From: Gnetum montanum | Lineage: Eukaryota; Streptophyta; Gnetopsida; Gnetales; Gnetaceae | Assembly: GCA_015680685.1 (NCBI GenBank) | Contig: MNCI01007854.1 | Coordinates: 62,001-126,000, forward strand | Direction of reading: 5' to 3' | Length of the DNA: 64,000 bases | Part shown: positions 1 to 10,168 of the stretch, in pieces | Layout: each line of letters opens with the position of its first letter | How positions within the stretch are numbered: the first letter of the stretch is position 1 | Notes under the pieces: generated by a model | What the model saw: only the letters and a program-made list of their open reading frames with translations | What the model was told of the DNA's origin: nothing | Database searches by the model: none | Made by a program: the position numbers and the translations under genes

Positions 1-2
1 TG

Positions 3-287
3 GATTCAGTCGAAGAGAAGAGGATTCAGGCTCTTGCTACGATTGAAAGATATCAGGACAAACAGCACCAGAAACACCGCCACAACCTTCAACAGCGCCC
101 GATCAAGAAGGGAGATATTGTTCTCAAGGCTGTGCGTGAACCAGTAGGCAAGTTCGCTACGAATTGGGAAGGCCCTTTCTTGGTGGTCGATGCATATGGC
201 AACGGAGCGTTCAAATTAGCAGACATCAATGGCAATGAATTAACAAACCCTGTAAATCACGTATACTTGAAGCGGTATTTCATCTAG
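3..287 (+). CDS. Integrase C-terminal end of Tat-type pol polyprotein (partial)
   Basis: The frame is open from the window edge to a TAG at 285-287, giving 94 residues. It starts with an acidic-basic helix (DSVEEKRIQALATIERYQ), followed by a basic segment rich in His, Gln and Arg and then a GPY/F-type module: KKGDIVLKAV, NWEGPFLVVDAYGNGAFKL, and a final HVYLKRYF. This order (spacer helix, K-GD-VL, NWEGP(Y/F), GNGA(Y/F)KL, N..(H/L).LRRY) is the usual end of integrase in Tat-lineage Ty3/gypsy polyproteins, where it closes the pol frame and is thought to bind DNA. No stop or frameshift is visible in this stretch, in contrast to every other retroelement in the window. The rest of pol is outside the window. 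Confidence 0.85.
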   Translation, partial: DSVEEKRIQALATIERYQDKQHQKHRHNLQQRPIKKGDIVLKAVREPVGKFATNWEGPFLVVDAYGNGAFKLADINGNELTNPVNHVYLKRYFI

Positions 288-319
288 CAGCATCTATGGT
301 GTCGATAGTAGGTATGGCA

Positions 320-790
320 ATACTCGTCCGCTACGACGTAAAACTGGCACTGATCGTCCGCTACGACGCCACGACGTAAAACTGGCATGGATCGTCCGCT
401 ACGACATAAAACTAGCATGCTCTACATGCGTCTGCCACGATGCTAAACTGGTAGGTCATAGCCATCCGCTATGATGCAAAATTGGTGGTCTTGTACAGGT
501 CAGCCAAGACGGAAAACTAGCATCTTTTGCACGTGTCCGCCACGACGCTAAACCGACATAGGTAAATAGCCGTCTGCTGAGATGTAAAACCAGCTCAGAT
601 TTGTCCCTGGGTCATGACATAAAACTGACATCCACAGCATGGTCTGCTGTGACCATAAACCAGCCTTACCACCGTCTGCTACGACGTAAAACTAGCGCCT
701 CTCGGTCTGCCCAGACTTTAAACTAGGACCATGGTCTGCTGAGACTTAAAACCAGTAACGACAGTCTACCAAGACTTAAAACTCGGGTGT
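320..790 (+). repeat. Degenerate tandem repeat, core CTACGACGTAAAACTGGCA
   Basis: About 14 copies of a core like YTRCNANGACNTAAAACTRGCA recur every 30-40 bp (for example near 329, 361, 394, 466, 537, 673, 705, 734 and 763). Spacers between cores vary. The array lies directly behind the integrase stop, in the hypervariable 3' region where Tat/Ogre elements often carry satellite-like repeats. Confidence 0.75.
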
Positions 791-2112
791 ACAGATTGTT
801 ACCATGTCAAGCGAGCGTGATCATCCTTGTACAGCTGCACAACAGACGGGATGAGATACTGAAACGGTCCCAGTGTCGCCACCCCACCGACATCCTACTG
901 ATTTCTCGGATACGCTAAGAGGCATCTTACTGATCCCTCGGAGATGCCGCAACCACACCCATGGTAGTGGTGGTACTTATGAGAGTTTAGCCTCGACAGT
1001 CGGAGCTTCGACGAAATCCTCGTCGGCAACGGCCTCGGGAATCCTCGCCAATCATCGCTATCGGATGCCAGCCTCGCAGATTCATCTGGCCGGTTCCTCA
1101 TGCAGCCAGTTAGCTACACTGTGTCTGATGCCATTTGGCGAAGGTATGCAGCACCGATCGTCAGGATTGGCGGCTCCGCCCGAGTGCTCCGGCCCCTTCT
1201 TTACAGCTCATGCGCTCTACCCCACATCAAATGACGTTTGTTTCAAGCACCTCGCCTCTTGTTCATGAGCAATGGTGTCCTCTGCTTTCTTTTGTGGTTG
1301 CAGATTACCTGCCTTGAAGAATCTCGTTCAAAGGTGTGCCCATCTGAGCGGTAAAGTACAACAGCGTGTTGACATGGCTACTCAAGTTTGCCTGACCACT
1401 TAACCCTGCATGTCTTACCTCGCACAATCCTATCCTTAACTCTTGTCTCCTTCATCCCCACCACCCAGTTCCCCATACGCAAAACCTACATACGCAAATA
1501 TGCACTTGCCGCACTCACGCTAGCAGAGATATTGCAGAAAGTGACGTGCAATGCTCCTTTTTGCACTCATTCCTGCTACAGTCGGTAGCAGAGAAATCTC
1601 AGGCTAATGCGCTATGCTCGTCTGAAAGCATTCCTGTTGATCGCGTATACCCTTACCATCATACTTCTCCCCGAACTTGTTTTCAGCTCCATCCCTCTAT
1701 CTCCCATACCTGCTAGCTGTGCTCTTCCATGTCGATAGGGTAACACTTGAGTCGCCATGGATGAATGTTGTTCCTGCTTCTACCGCCCCGGTGTTTCGTA
1801 TTCTTTGTCGACATCTCTCGAGTAAGCCCTCCAACCGTCAACAAAGAGGGGCCATTGAAACACCGTGAAAATCACGAGTCGGCCTTAAGCAAAGATTCGC
1901 AATTCAAGCAAGAGCATGCATCAATTTTGTTCAAGGACAAGTTTGCGCTCTATTACGCATGGTAGCGTAATGAGTGTAACTAGCTCCAAGACAGTCAAAG
2001 GTAGTCTAGAGAAGCACAACAGTCCAATATTTTTTCTTGCAATGCATGAGTAATTGGTCTTTACGCTTGTTACACGGCGGTGCATGCCATTGCGTACGTC
2101 ATTAAAGCTATG
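791..2112 (+). other. Non-coding 3' region of the Tat element
   Basis: Several short open frames occur here on both strands (for example 873-1268 +), but none shows a recognisable domain and they overlap in competing frames. I see no gene. Short inverted motifs with TTACGC and GCGTAA begin near 1944 and lead into the 49-bp repeat. Confidence 0.6.
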
Positions 2113-2305
2113 CATTGTTTACGCTTCATCACGCGCGGCTGCATAGTGAGCGTAAGTTGCGCATTGTTTACGCTTCATCATGTGCGGCCGCTTAGTGAGC
2201 GTAAGGTGCACATTGTTTACGCTTCATCACACACAGCTGCGTGGTGAGCGTAAGTAGCACATTATTTACGCGTGGTTACGCGTAGCTGCGTAGTGAGCGT
2301 AAAAC
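2113..2305 (+). repeat. 49-bp tandem repeat, four units
   Basis: Units begin at 2113, 2162, 2211 and 2260, each opening with CATTGTTTACGC or CATTATTTACGC and ending in GTGAGCGTAA. The period is exactly 49 bp for the first three units; the fourth has diverged in the middle. Each unit contains TTACGC and its complement GCGTAA, so single units can fold back on themselves. Confidence 0.85.
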
Positions 2306-2572
2306 AATTCTAAGCCTGTTTTTTCCTGCACCAGATTGCACTCATACACGCGACACAACGCTAATGAGTGTAATGCGGCCTGAAGACAGTTGAAGCATGC
2401 TCAGCATGTACCTACTCTTTACACGTACAACATGCAAATGAGCGTGTTGTGCATAGTCACAGTCTGACTTAAAATGATCAAATCAACAGGGCCCGCAAGA
2501 TCCCGACCCACGTCATCAGGGTAGCACCTCCATGAAGCATCGCGGTCTACAAATACCTCAGTTTACAAAGAT

Positions 2573-2584
2573 ACAAAGGGGGAT
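2573..2584 (+). promoter_or_regulatory. Polypurine tract of the Tat element
   Basis: ACAAAGGGGGAT lies immediately before the LTR start TGTTGGC at 2585. This is the expected position of the primer for plus-strand DNA synthesis. Confidence 0.75.
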
Positions 2585-3243
2585 TGTTGGCAAAACAGAG
2601 AAGCCGAGGCATATTTCTGAGCACCAGAGCACTTAGCACTTTGGAGCAGAAATACAGAGAACAGCGCTTTGGCAATCGTTGGCATCATCACCTTACAACT
2701 GAAGTAAAGTACAGTTCGCCTCGAGCATCAGTGATAGGAGTAATTGTTTTGCTGAAAAGACTCTATCAATCAGAAACAATTGGTCGATAGACGTCAAAGC
2801 TTGGCCCGCCTTGCATTTCAGCTTAGCCCACGAGGTAGATCGGACTTCTATTTAGATCTTTTTTTTTGCTTGTTCATTTGTGCTTGTTTCATATCTTGTA
2901 ATCGGGGATTCCCCAGTGCAATTTTTCATACGAAATATACACTTTTAAGTCAGAGCGCAGATCTTGAAGCTACGTGCTTCTCTTATGCCAGCCTCCGTTC
3001 ATCACGTTTAGCGTTATCTTTATCGCAATCCATCCACATCGCTTTCTCCTCACTTTACGACGCCTCGAATCAGATCACGTTCTTTTACGCACGTTGCATT
3101 ATTTTACTGACCCGTAAGTCCCTGTCTGATCGACAAGACCGTTCAGGACGCTATGGATTCGTTTCTCCAGCATAGCCCTCACGCGGATCCGTGGCTAAAA
3201 CTGTGTGCACCAAAAACTTGGTCGGTATTTTTAGCTGCCGACA
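2585..3243 (+). repeat. 3' LTR of the Tat element
   Basis: The LTR begins TGTTGGC after the polypurine tract and most likely ends GCCGACA, a near-perfect terminal inverted repeat with TG...CA ends, giving 659 bp. A weak TATA-like TCTATTTAG lies near 2848. The partner LTR is outside the window, so the end is set by the inverted repeat and by the point near 3255 where element A homology restarts. Confidence 0.65.
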
Positions 3244-3254
3244 TTTTCTGCCGC

Positions 3255-4165
3255 TACACCTTGTATGTTTGATGATTAATGTGACTTAGCATTTCTCATT
3301 CCAACTCTGACCTGAAACCAACCACATCCAGTGACTTCGCATCAATGCATTCGGTTAAACCATCCACTTGGGCAACAAGAATGTGTTCTCTAAGAGCCAC
3401 CACCATTCCAATGAAACAAAGGAGAGAATGGGAAGCGAGAAGGGCCTTAGTTAGAGGGAACACTTTTGGTTCCATAACCAATGCTTGTAGCCTAAGTTTA
3501 TTCATCTAATGGGTGTGCTTTGAATTCTTACTTGATTTTTTATTTTTTTTATATTTTGTATTTTTATGCATGAGAACCACACCATGCAAAGACTTGATTA
3601 TTCTTATTGTCTCAGCTTCCGATAGTTGCGTAACATCGGAATGGCAAGAAACTCAAGAAGAAACATTCAAGCATCCAAGAGAATGACCAACACAAAAGCA
3701 TCGAGTTCTCTTGAAGTCACACCCTTTTCAATTCTTGAGTCCTTCCTTAGTTTGAGGAATACCTAGTCACTGATTCATTAAAGTTCTTATTAGAAGGGGA
3801 CTATACATTTCCAAGTCGAGAGAGACCATAGATATGAGTGGATGGATGCATGAAGTGGCCTCATTGCTTTCCATATCAAAAGAAACATACCTTAGTGTCA
3901 ACATTGTGACTTAAATGTAAAAACCAAACATTAGCAATCAATATGAAAATAGTTCATACCATCATGAAGAACACTTATTATGGGACAAACTTACAGGGTG
4001 GATCACACACACACACACACACTCACAAAAATTTGAAAAGTATAATGATGATGTAAAACAAAAATTAGAAAAGTTAAAGAAATTTGTAAAACAAAAATGT
4101 GTAAAACAAAAATTTTGTAAAACAAAAATCAAAAAAGAACTAAGGGCCCCATATGATTAGCATAG
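3255..4165 (-). other. 3' non-coding region of element A
   Basis: No gene is seen. The reverse complement matches B 30480-31480 and C 39540-40440 by eye, including the stretch about three-way matched around 3300-3510, and parallels E2 at 63700-63900. A (CA)n microsatellite sits at about 4007-4022. Repeats of GTAAAACAAAAA at 4050-4130 correspond to the GTTTTACA repeats of B. Confidence 0.7.
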
Positions 4166-4168
4166 GTG

Positions 4169-4187
4169 GCCATCTCCCCCATGACTG
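4169..4187 (-). promoter_or_regulatory. Internal polypurine motif of element A
   Basis: The reverse complement reads CAGTCATGGGGGAGATGGCC. The same motif occurs at the same place in B (30461), C (39519) and D (32830-32850, minus). It resembles the terminal PPT (AGTCATGGGGGTA) of these elements. Confidence 0.55.
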
Positions 4188-4405
4188 AGTGGAAATGGAG
4201 AGATCCAAAATAATGAGCACCTGTTTGAATTTCTAAGAAGTGTCCAAATTCTCCCAATTGATGATCTTAAATTAAGGGATGGAAGTTGGTGACACTCATA
4301 TTCCAATGTGTCCATGCCTTCATTTTTGGCATGGGTTTCCTCAGTTCATTCCATGCACATTTTTCTGCTCCTTCGAGCTATCAACCACGGGGTGTCTACT
4401 ACTTC

Positions 4406-7400
4406 TTATGTGATTGCTACATATAGGCATCTTTGGTTCAAAGTTTCATGGGCACACCTATTACAGGGAGGCATTTCCTCCATGTCATCACCTGATGAAT
4501 CATTGTATGTGATGCATGGAACTTTCCTCTTCTCGATCTTTCCACATATGTTTATCTTAGAGATTTCCAAAAAAAGATTGCAGATCCTAAGGCATGTGTC
4601 TATTTTTCTTAGCCATGCCCTTCCCATTATAATTGAGAAGTCCCCTTCATTGTTGTCAACTTTGATCACTAGAAAATCAACTAGGCAAGACCAACCACAC
4701 ACAGTGGTAATGATATCCTCCACCAATTCCAAGGGAATGGTGATGGACTGGTATGCCAACTCTAGTTGAATGTTGCTCTTCTTAAGTTGTGGCAGGTTCT
4801 AGGCATGGTACATCTCTCATAAAATTAAGTTGACTTCGGAACCTGAGTTAAGAAGAGCCCTATGTGGTTTATTTCCAGTGATCTGCAAATAGATTAAGGG
4901 ACTCCCAGGGTCAGTTAGTTTCCTGGGAAGGTGGCCCACCTTGATCTAGTCAATTACTGTATGCATTAACATAACCGTATGCATTACACTCTGTTGGACT
5001 GAAGGGTGCTCCGAAGTGTTAGATGGTGGAGGAGTGTACATGGCCTCAACCGCTTGTTGTTGCGAGAGTTTGTCTAGGCTTTTGGTTCTGAAGTAAGGTC
5101 TTCTCTTTTTACAATTGTCAGAACCAATAGCAGGTTGGATATTTATAGCTCTCGCAATGTGACGTTGCTGCGGTTGAGGAGGAAGTTTCCCTTGCATTGT
5201 TGGAGCAGGAGGTGTTATGGGAATTACTTATGGTGGAAGAGGTGTGGGTGGATTAGGAGGATGGTACGAGTGTGAGATGTCTCCCGGTGGAGGAGTCCTT
5301 CTGAAGTACTCCCAAACTTAGTAGTGACAGTTGGGGGCTGAGTGACTCATAGAGTCACTTGGAGAAATCGTCTGCTGCACATAATATCCATAAGGGTCAA
5401 GATGCTAGTAAGGGTACTGTTGTGTTGGCGGTGGCATCCCCCATGACTGTGGATATTGCCACTGCTAATGCTATCCGATGGGCTGTGGTGGAGTTCCACT
5501 TACGTTAAGGGTTGGTGGAAATACCTTGGGTTACCTTGCGAATAAGGTAACCTTCAGGGTGTTTGCCATTGGTTGAGTCTTGGATTAAGTGCATACACCC
5601 CAGACTCCTGTAGATGTGAGATGATGGGGTAACATCCCTTAGGATGGTCATAATGGTAGATCTCACATCCACCGTCATCGTCTGAATCCAAATCCACAAC
5701 CACATCGGAGTTAGTGATTTTTCCCTTACCCTTATTATGTGCAGGGCTTAAATCTCTCCACTTTTTCTTACCTTTGTCACTATTTGTTCTACCTTAGACT
5801 CTTCTACAATTTTCAAGACTGTTTCAATTCTTGAGTCTAAGGAATCCCACATTTGTTCTACTTTGGCCAATACCTCAGTTGTTAATTTTTGGATTGGCAA
5901 AGTTTTTCGATTCATCAACTCTTCGATTGGTGACTCATCCTCTTCATCACAAAATTTCACTCCCTTCTTTTGAAGGGAGGGATTGCAGTAGTACTCTTCC
6001 GCACTTTCCCTTTTGCGTAGCTCACCCTCTTCTTTTGCTACTTGTTGCAACAAGCTACGTACTTCATGGGCTCTAAGTTGTGAGAGTCTCCCTTGGGCAT
6101 AAGTTCCAAGGGTTCTTCTAGTTTCATTCCTTAGCCCATCCATGATGTGACAAAGTTGATCCCGCTGAGCGTACCCATGGCCCAAGCAATGATGTAATAA
6201 TGTGTAGTAGCAGGCCATGGAAGCATCCAAGGGTTCGTGTGTACCTTGCTTCCAACCTTGGATCCGCTTAAGCAAATTGGACACTCTAGAGTATGTTTGA
6301 TACTTTTTGTTGAACAGTTCTAACATTGTACTCCACCTCCTGATGGTTTCCGGTTCTAAGGATTGGTACTAGCTCTCTACTTCTTTGGTGAGTGTCCTTG
6401 GGAGCAACTTAAGTTTTTGCCACTTATTTTCTATATTTTGCAAGGCACAAGCATCGTGGAATGCCTGTAAATGATTTTGCGGATCAGCATTGTATCCCCC
6501 TTCAAATCATGGGATGTTTTTCATGTCTAATCATTTGATCTAACTATCTTTTAAATGCCTTGTGGGAATCCTTACTGCCTCCGTAATGTCAAGCATACTT
6601 CGGGTTACGAGTAGGGGCTCGTCATGATCGTCTCTTTCATGATGCCTATGATGTCTGTGTTGTTCCCTACTCTCCCTATGTCCTTGCCCTTGTCCTCTCT
6701 CTCGACTTTCCCATTGAGGTCTCTCTTCTTTTTTACTTTTATCCTCACCTTTATGTTCATGGTGGCTACTCCCAAATGTGGAAGGAGAGGATGAGCGATG
6801 TGAAGAAGGAGAAGAAGAAGGGGTACCATTTCCATGACGATGTTTCTTGCCTTCTCTTTGGCTGCTATAGCCCCGATCGTGGTGATGATCAAAGTGCCCG
6901 TCCTTAGTATGAGTGGTTATTCCCTCTGTGAACAGTTGGTGCTCACGGGCATTAGAACCAGGGATATGTATCGTTGATTGTAGGTTCTAATACTCAACCT
7001 CCTCACCATCATTAGGAGGGGGAACATCCTTTGCTAAAGAACCCATGATAAAGGGTTCCTCGTCTCCTATTTCGCTAAGGACATGCGGGGCCTTGCCCTT
7101 CGACAATGTATGTTGGCTCTCTTGCCTTAAGTCTCTCATACGTTGGGCATCTGTGGGATAATAATCCCTCATGTCAAAATCCTCCGCAATGTATTCAGCA
7201 TATAGCTCGGTCATGCCTATCTGTGCCAAGGCACAAAAAAGCATGTGAGAGATTGATCAATCTAGGGGTAACACAATGTTACCTTGCAATTCTCTCCACC
7301 ACAGTTGTTCATCCTGATGGAGAACAAAAGTAAAATTAGGAATATACTCATCAGGATGAGTATATGTCATCTTATATTGTTTAGGACTTGGTTGATTTTG

Positions 7401-7475
7401 GTTATGTGTTTTATGTTGCTGACTGTCTCGTGTGTGGTCCTTAGGTGGTGAGTTGCTCTTATGAGAAGAAGGCAT
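4406..7475 (-). pseudogene. Element A gag-protease, broken
   Basis: Gag starts at the ATG ending at 7475, 142 bp inside the LTR, with a basic Ser/Pro/Gln-rich N-terminus and the conserved block FVLHQDEQLWWRELQGNIVL. The central gag part (6326-5748) opens MLELFNKKYQTYSRVSNL and contains QVAKEEGELRKRES. A Pro/Gln-rich tail follows to about 5200. Protease remains at 4960-4406 read PGSPLIYLQ, then NSG where sister copies have DSG, then GDFSIIMGRAWL. Gag would form the particle and protease would cut the polyprotein. The frame is interrupted by several stops and shifts, and the catalytic Asp is replaced by Asn, so the product is inactive. Similarity of the protease (DSGxxVNLI ... IIMGRxWL) and the gag core to Athila elements is from knowledge of that lineage. 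Confidence 0.8.
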
Positions 7476-7595
7476 TTTTATCGGTGTGCTAATTTCACCG
7501 TTATATAAATTTTCTCTTGATTAACCTGAAGGTTCGTTAAGGCTCACAACGATGTGAGTGATTTCCCTTATGTTCTATTTGGCGCACAAACACTT

Positions 7596-7615
7596 AGTCC
7601 CTGGCAACGGTGCCA
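7596..7615 (-). promoter_or_regulatory. Primer binding site of element A
   Basis: The minus strand reads TTGGCACCGTTGCCAGGGA directly after the LTR end CTCATCA. It differs by a few bases from TGGCGCCGTTGCCGGGGA, the complement of the plant tRNA-Asp 3' end used by Athila elements. Confidence 0.75.
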
Positions 7616-7616
7616 A

Positions 7617-8599
7617 TGATGAGTGGCGAGGTACCCCTACACTCAACCATACGAAACGAGCGTAGCACACATGATCCGGTCGAACTCTGCAGAGTAAATG
7701 TCTAAACGCCCCATGGAACACTTGGGGGTTAATCATTTATTGTCTTCCCAGACTTACTTGTTTTTGTCACGATGTATGGTTAAGTAAGTCCGAGGTATAT
7801 GATTTTTTTGGTCTTTTATGGTTTTATATCTTCTATACAAAGAGTGAAGGGTTGAGAAACTAGCTAACTCTAACTAAGGACTAAGTCTAAATTAACTAGC
7901 GTTAGCATCGATTCCCACTTACCGTACACACCCTGAACTATGCAACGGTGGCTACCAAACGCTAATCATTACTGGTATCACCACATGTAATGCACGTGCT
8001 CGAAGTGGTCGTATTGAGGCACCTAACTAGCCTAAACGTGATGAGTAGCCAATTCCTTGTCTAGCTGTACACATCCATAGATGCTCGTAATCAAGTCGTA
8101 CTCATCCCGCGTTTTAGGAGATAAGGGTGAGAGAATCTAATCGTGATGAGTAGCCAATTCCTTGATTAGCCGTACACATTCATCAATGCTTGTAATCAAG
8201 TCGTACTCATGCTACACTAATGCATGTAATAAATAACATGTAAGAAATAACTTGTAATAAATCCTATTCCATGCACTGCAAGGTTTATCCACAAAGCTCG
8301 TATTTATTGTCGTACACAACTTGCGTTTAGGTACAAAGCTACTCGAATAAAGATCCGTTCACTTGGGGACTCCTACTGCGGGCACATGGAAAATATTCTA
8401 TCTCTAGAGTGATCAAACTACCAGAGCTTCGCTACTTCTAGCCTAGGATGAGAAATGAGGGGAGTGTCGCCTCTTATTTATAGATTTTGCGACGGACCGC
8501 AATATCGTGTACGCGATATCGCAGGGGACGACTCGATATCGCATACGCAATATCGCATGGGATGCAATATTGCGATGGCCGCGATATCACATCTCATCA
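7617..8599 (-). repeat. 5' LTR of element A
   Basis: On the + strand it starts TGATGAGTGG (minus-strand end) and stops at CTCATCA. A TATA box (TATAAATAAG on the minus strand) lies near 8474-8482. Between it and the LTR start (8490-8599) are five or six copies or near-copies of CGATATCG. The body (TATA, the Thr/Ala-free AT-rich middle, and the end GGTACCTCGCCACTCATCA) parallels the LTRs of B and C. Confidence 0.8.
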
Positions 8600-8802
8600 G
8601 TTAGAAGCAACATCATACACCTCACTTTGGACTAAACCATATGTGACAAAGCAAATACTAGTCTAGGTGGGAAGATAGCAAATTGCAATCAACGAGTAAC
8701 TATCTAGATACCACAACTAGCCCGTATGCGGAGTTTGATCGAATCATGCGTGAAATGCTTGTATTCGTATGGTTGAGTGTAGGAGTACTTCGCCGCTCAT
8801 CA
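8600..8802 (+). repeat. End of an older + strand Athila-like LTR
   Basis: The stretch matches the last 200 bp of the B LTR (26820-27021) with many changes and ends GGTTGAGTGTAGGAGTACTTCGCCGCTCATCA-like, at 8802. No primer site follows, so it is a 3' LTR or solo-LTR end. Element A interrupts it, making this the oldest layer on the left side. Confidence 0.65.
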
Positions 8803-9404
8803 ACTTTCGAATAATTAATAAAGCATTACGATGATTGAAAACACCAATATTAAGGGCCTTAGAAACCATTGCCAAATCAACCAATTCTACTAATAAAAAT
8901 GAGTTCAATAAATATTGTACATAGACAACAACCAATCCTCGATCTTTCCAAATCATATTTAAATAATTGAAAAAACTTAAGAAATGAGATAAATAACATA
9001 GAATTTGCATGAAAACATAGAATCCAAAAATTTCTTGAGTAATAGATTCATATATAAATCATTAGGTAACTTGTAGAATGTCAAAGAAGTAGTGGATTCG
9101 CTTAAAGGATCACTTACAAAATCTGAAGGCATTGCATGTAATTTTAAATATTAGATCCACTAAAAATAATAAAAATATAAATAATAAATAAATAAAATCA
9201 AAATTTAAAAGTATGCTTAATCTAAATTTTGGTTCTAACTATCCATGTCATCATCATCTTGTTGCATTTATTATGTTTAACTTGGAATGACCCATTAAGG
9301 TAGGTCACCTTAATAACTAATTCAACCTGTATCATTATCATCTTGGTGCATTTATTATATTTAACATTGGATGACTTGTTAACATAAATATAATCATCAT
9401 TAAT
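8803..9404. other. AT-rich intergenic DNA with a diverged duplication
   Basis: No gene is seen. Two related stretches of about 58 bp (9241-9300 and 9328-9386), each with CATTTATTAT(G/A)TTTAAC, look like an old tandem duplication. Confidence 0.5.
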
Positions 9405-9600
9405 AGGTGTTAGCCTAGTGGTAAGACACTTGATTTGAAAGCTCTAAGTCATGGGTTTAATTTCGTAGACTATATATCTTGGGGTGTACCTATGTTTCAC
9501 TTATTTAGGATTCCAATACCTCTCATAATCCTAGTCTTTTCCCAACAAAATGGGGTGGGCTATATGAGTTCTTTTTCACTATTCACCTCCATGAAGAGCT
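9405..9600 (+). mobile_element. tRNA-derived SINE candidate
   Basis: TAGCCTAGTGGTAAG (9411-9425) fits a pol III A box (TRGCNNAGYGG). GGTTTAATTTC (9454-9464) is a decayed B box about 35 bp further on. Downstream, AAAATGGGGTGGGCTATATG and CTATTCACCTCCATG recall the 3' body of plant SINEs. No cloverleaf can be drawn, so it is not a working tRNA gene. It lies about 570 bp upstream of the URH start codon. Confidence 0.5.
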
Positions 9601-10168
9601 AGACCATATTCAATTTTATTTTTCATGTTTTTGTTGGTCTTCCTTTGAGTAGCTTTAGTATCACATTGATTTAGCAACTTTTGTTATCAACTCATTACTT
9701 AACTAAAATAGAAGCCGCCCAAGTCTATGATGTAGTTTAAAGAAAAAACTTATGTCATAGAACACATTTCCTTTTGGAATGGGCTTGGTATAATCTCCAT
9801 TAACAATCACCAAGCTTGGGCCCATTATGCATATTAAACGTCGTAAGCGTTAGAACCTACCCCGTATGATTCTTCGCTGCATGCACCAAACATAACGATC
9901 AACATGATCTATAAAATTTTAATATTTTGAAGGGTTGGCAGCCGCAATTCAACGACCTGAAATCGTGAATGAAATAGTATAATGCAGGCTGACTGCCAAA
10001 AAACAATTAAATAAGACAAACTTTACCAACCTTCACGTAAGAAACATAGTATCAATTGGATCTACCAAGTATCGAAAGCTTTTCCGAGCATGGTAGATTC
10101 ACGCGCACCTGAAGTACTGTATTTTCTTCTCTTGCGTTTTTCAAATCACGATTCAGTTCAGGCAGCCG
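9601..10168 (+). promoter_or_regulatory. 5' flank and probable 5' UTR of the URH gene
   Basis: No other coding sequence is apparent. The last 60 bp before the ATG are pyrimidine-rich (TTTTCTTCTCTTGCG), as plant 5' UTRs often are. AT-rich TATA candidates occur at 9910-9920 and 9976-9982, too uncertain to fix a transcription start. The start context is GCAGCCGATGG, with G at +4. Confidence 0.4.

Larger units (their letters stand above)
1..3243 (+). mobile_element. 3' part of a Tat-lineage Ty3/gypsy LTR retrotransposon
   Basis: The segment holds, in order, the end of an integrase frame (3-287), degenerate 30-40-bp tandem repeats (about 320-790), non-coding DNA, a 49-bp tandem repeat block (2113-2305), a polypurine tract and one LTR (2585-3243). 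Tandem repeats between pol and the 3' LTR are known for the Tat/Ogre group, and the integrase end fits that group. The 5' part lies left of the window. It interrupts element A, whose 3' non-coding region resumes near 3255. It is more GC-rich and more CpG-rich than the elements to its right, which suggests a younger insertion; that age estimate is inference. Confidence 0.8.
3244..8599 (-). mobile_element. Element A: Athila-like, gag-protease only, 3' part cut by the Tat insertion
   Basis: Read on the minus strand, the element runs from a 5' LTR (8599-7617) through primer site, gag, protease, an internal polypurine motif (about 4170-4186) and a 3' non-coding region. It has no reverse transcriptase, RNase H or integrase: protease is followed within about 250 bp by the internal polypurine motif. 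Elements B and C share that arrangement. Its 3' end near 3255 abuts the Tat element, so its own PPT and 3' LTR should lie left of the window. On the right it sits inside an older + strand LTR (8600-8802). Confidence 0.8.

Noticed and set aside
320-790. Regularly spaced repeats that recall a CRISPR array
   Set aside because: Repeats are degenerate, spacing varies, the context is a plant retrotransposon 3' region and no cas genes exist.
873-1268. 131-codon open frame and overlapping frames in the Tat 3' region
   Set aside because: No domain, overlaps open frames in other phases and on the other strand, and lies in the hypervariable non-coding part of a Tat element.
2780-3175. 131-codon frame inside the Tat LTR
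   Set aside because: It lies wholly within the LTR, crosses the TATA-like region and has no recognisable similarity.
8600-8802. Second LTR of element A
   Set aside because: It is in the opposite orientation to the A LTR and lacks its first 600 bp; it is an older LTR into which A inserted.
9411-9464. Possible tRNA gene
   Set aside because: A and B boxes are present but the B box is mutated and no acceptor, anticodon or T arms pair; better explained as a SINE head.
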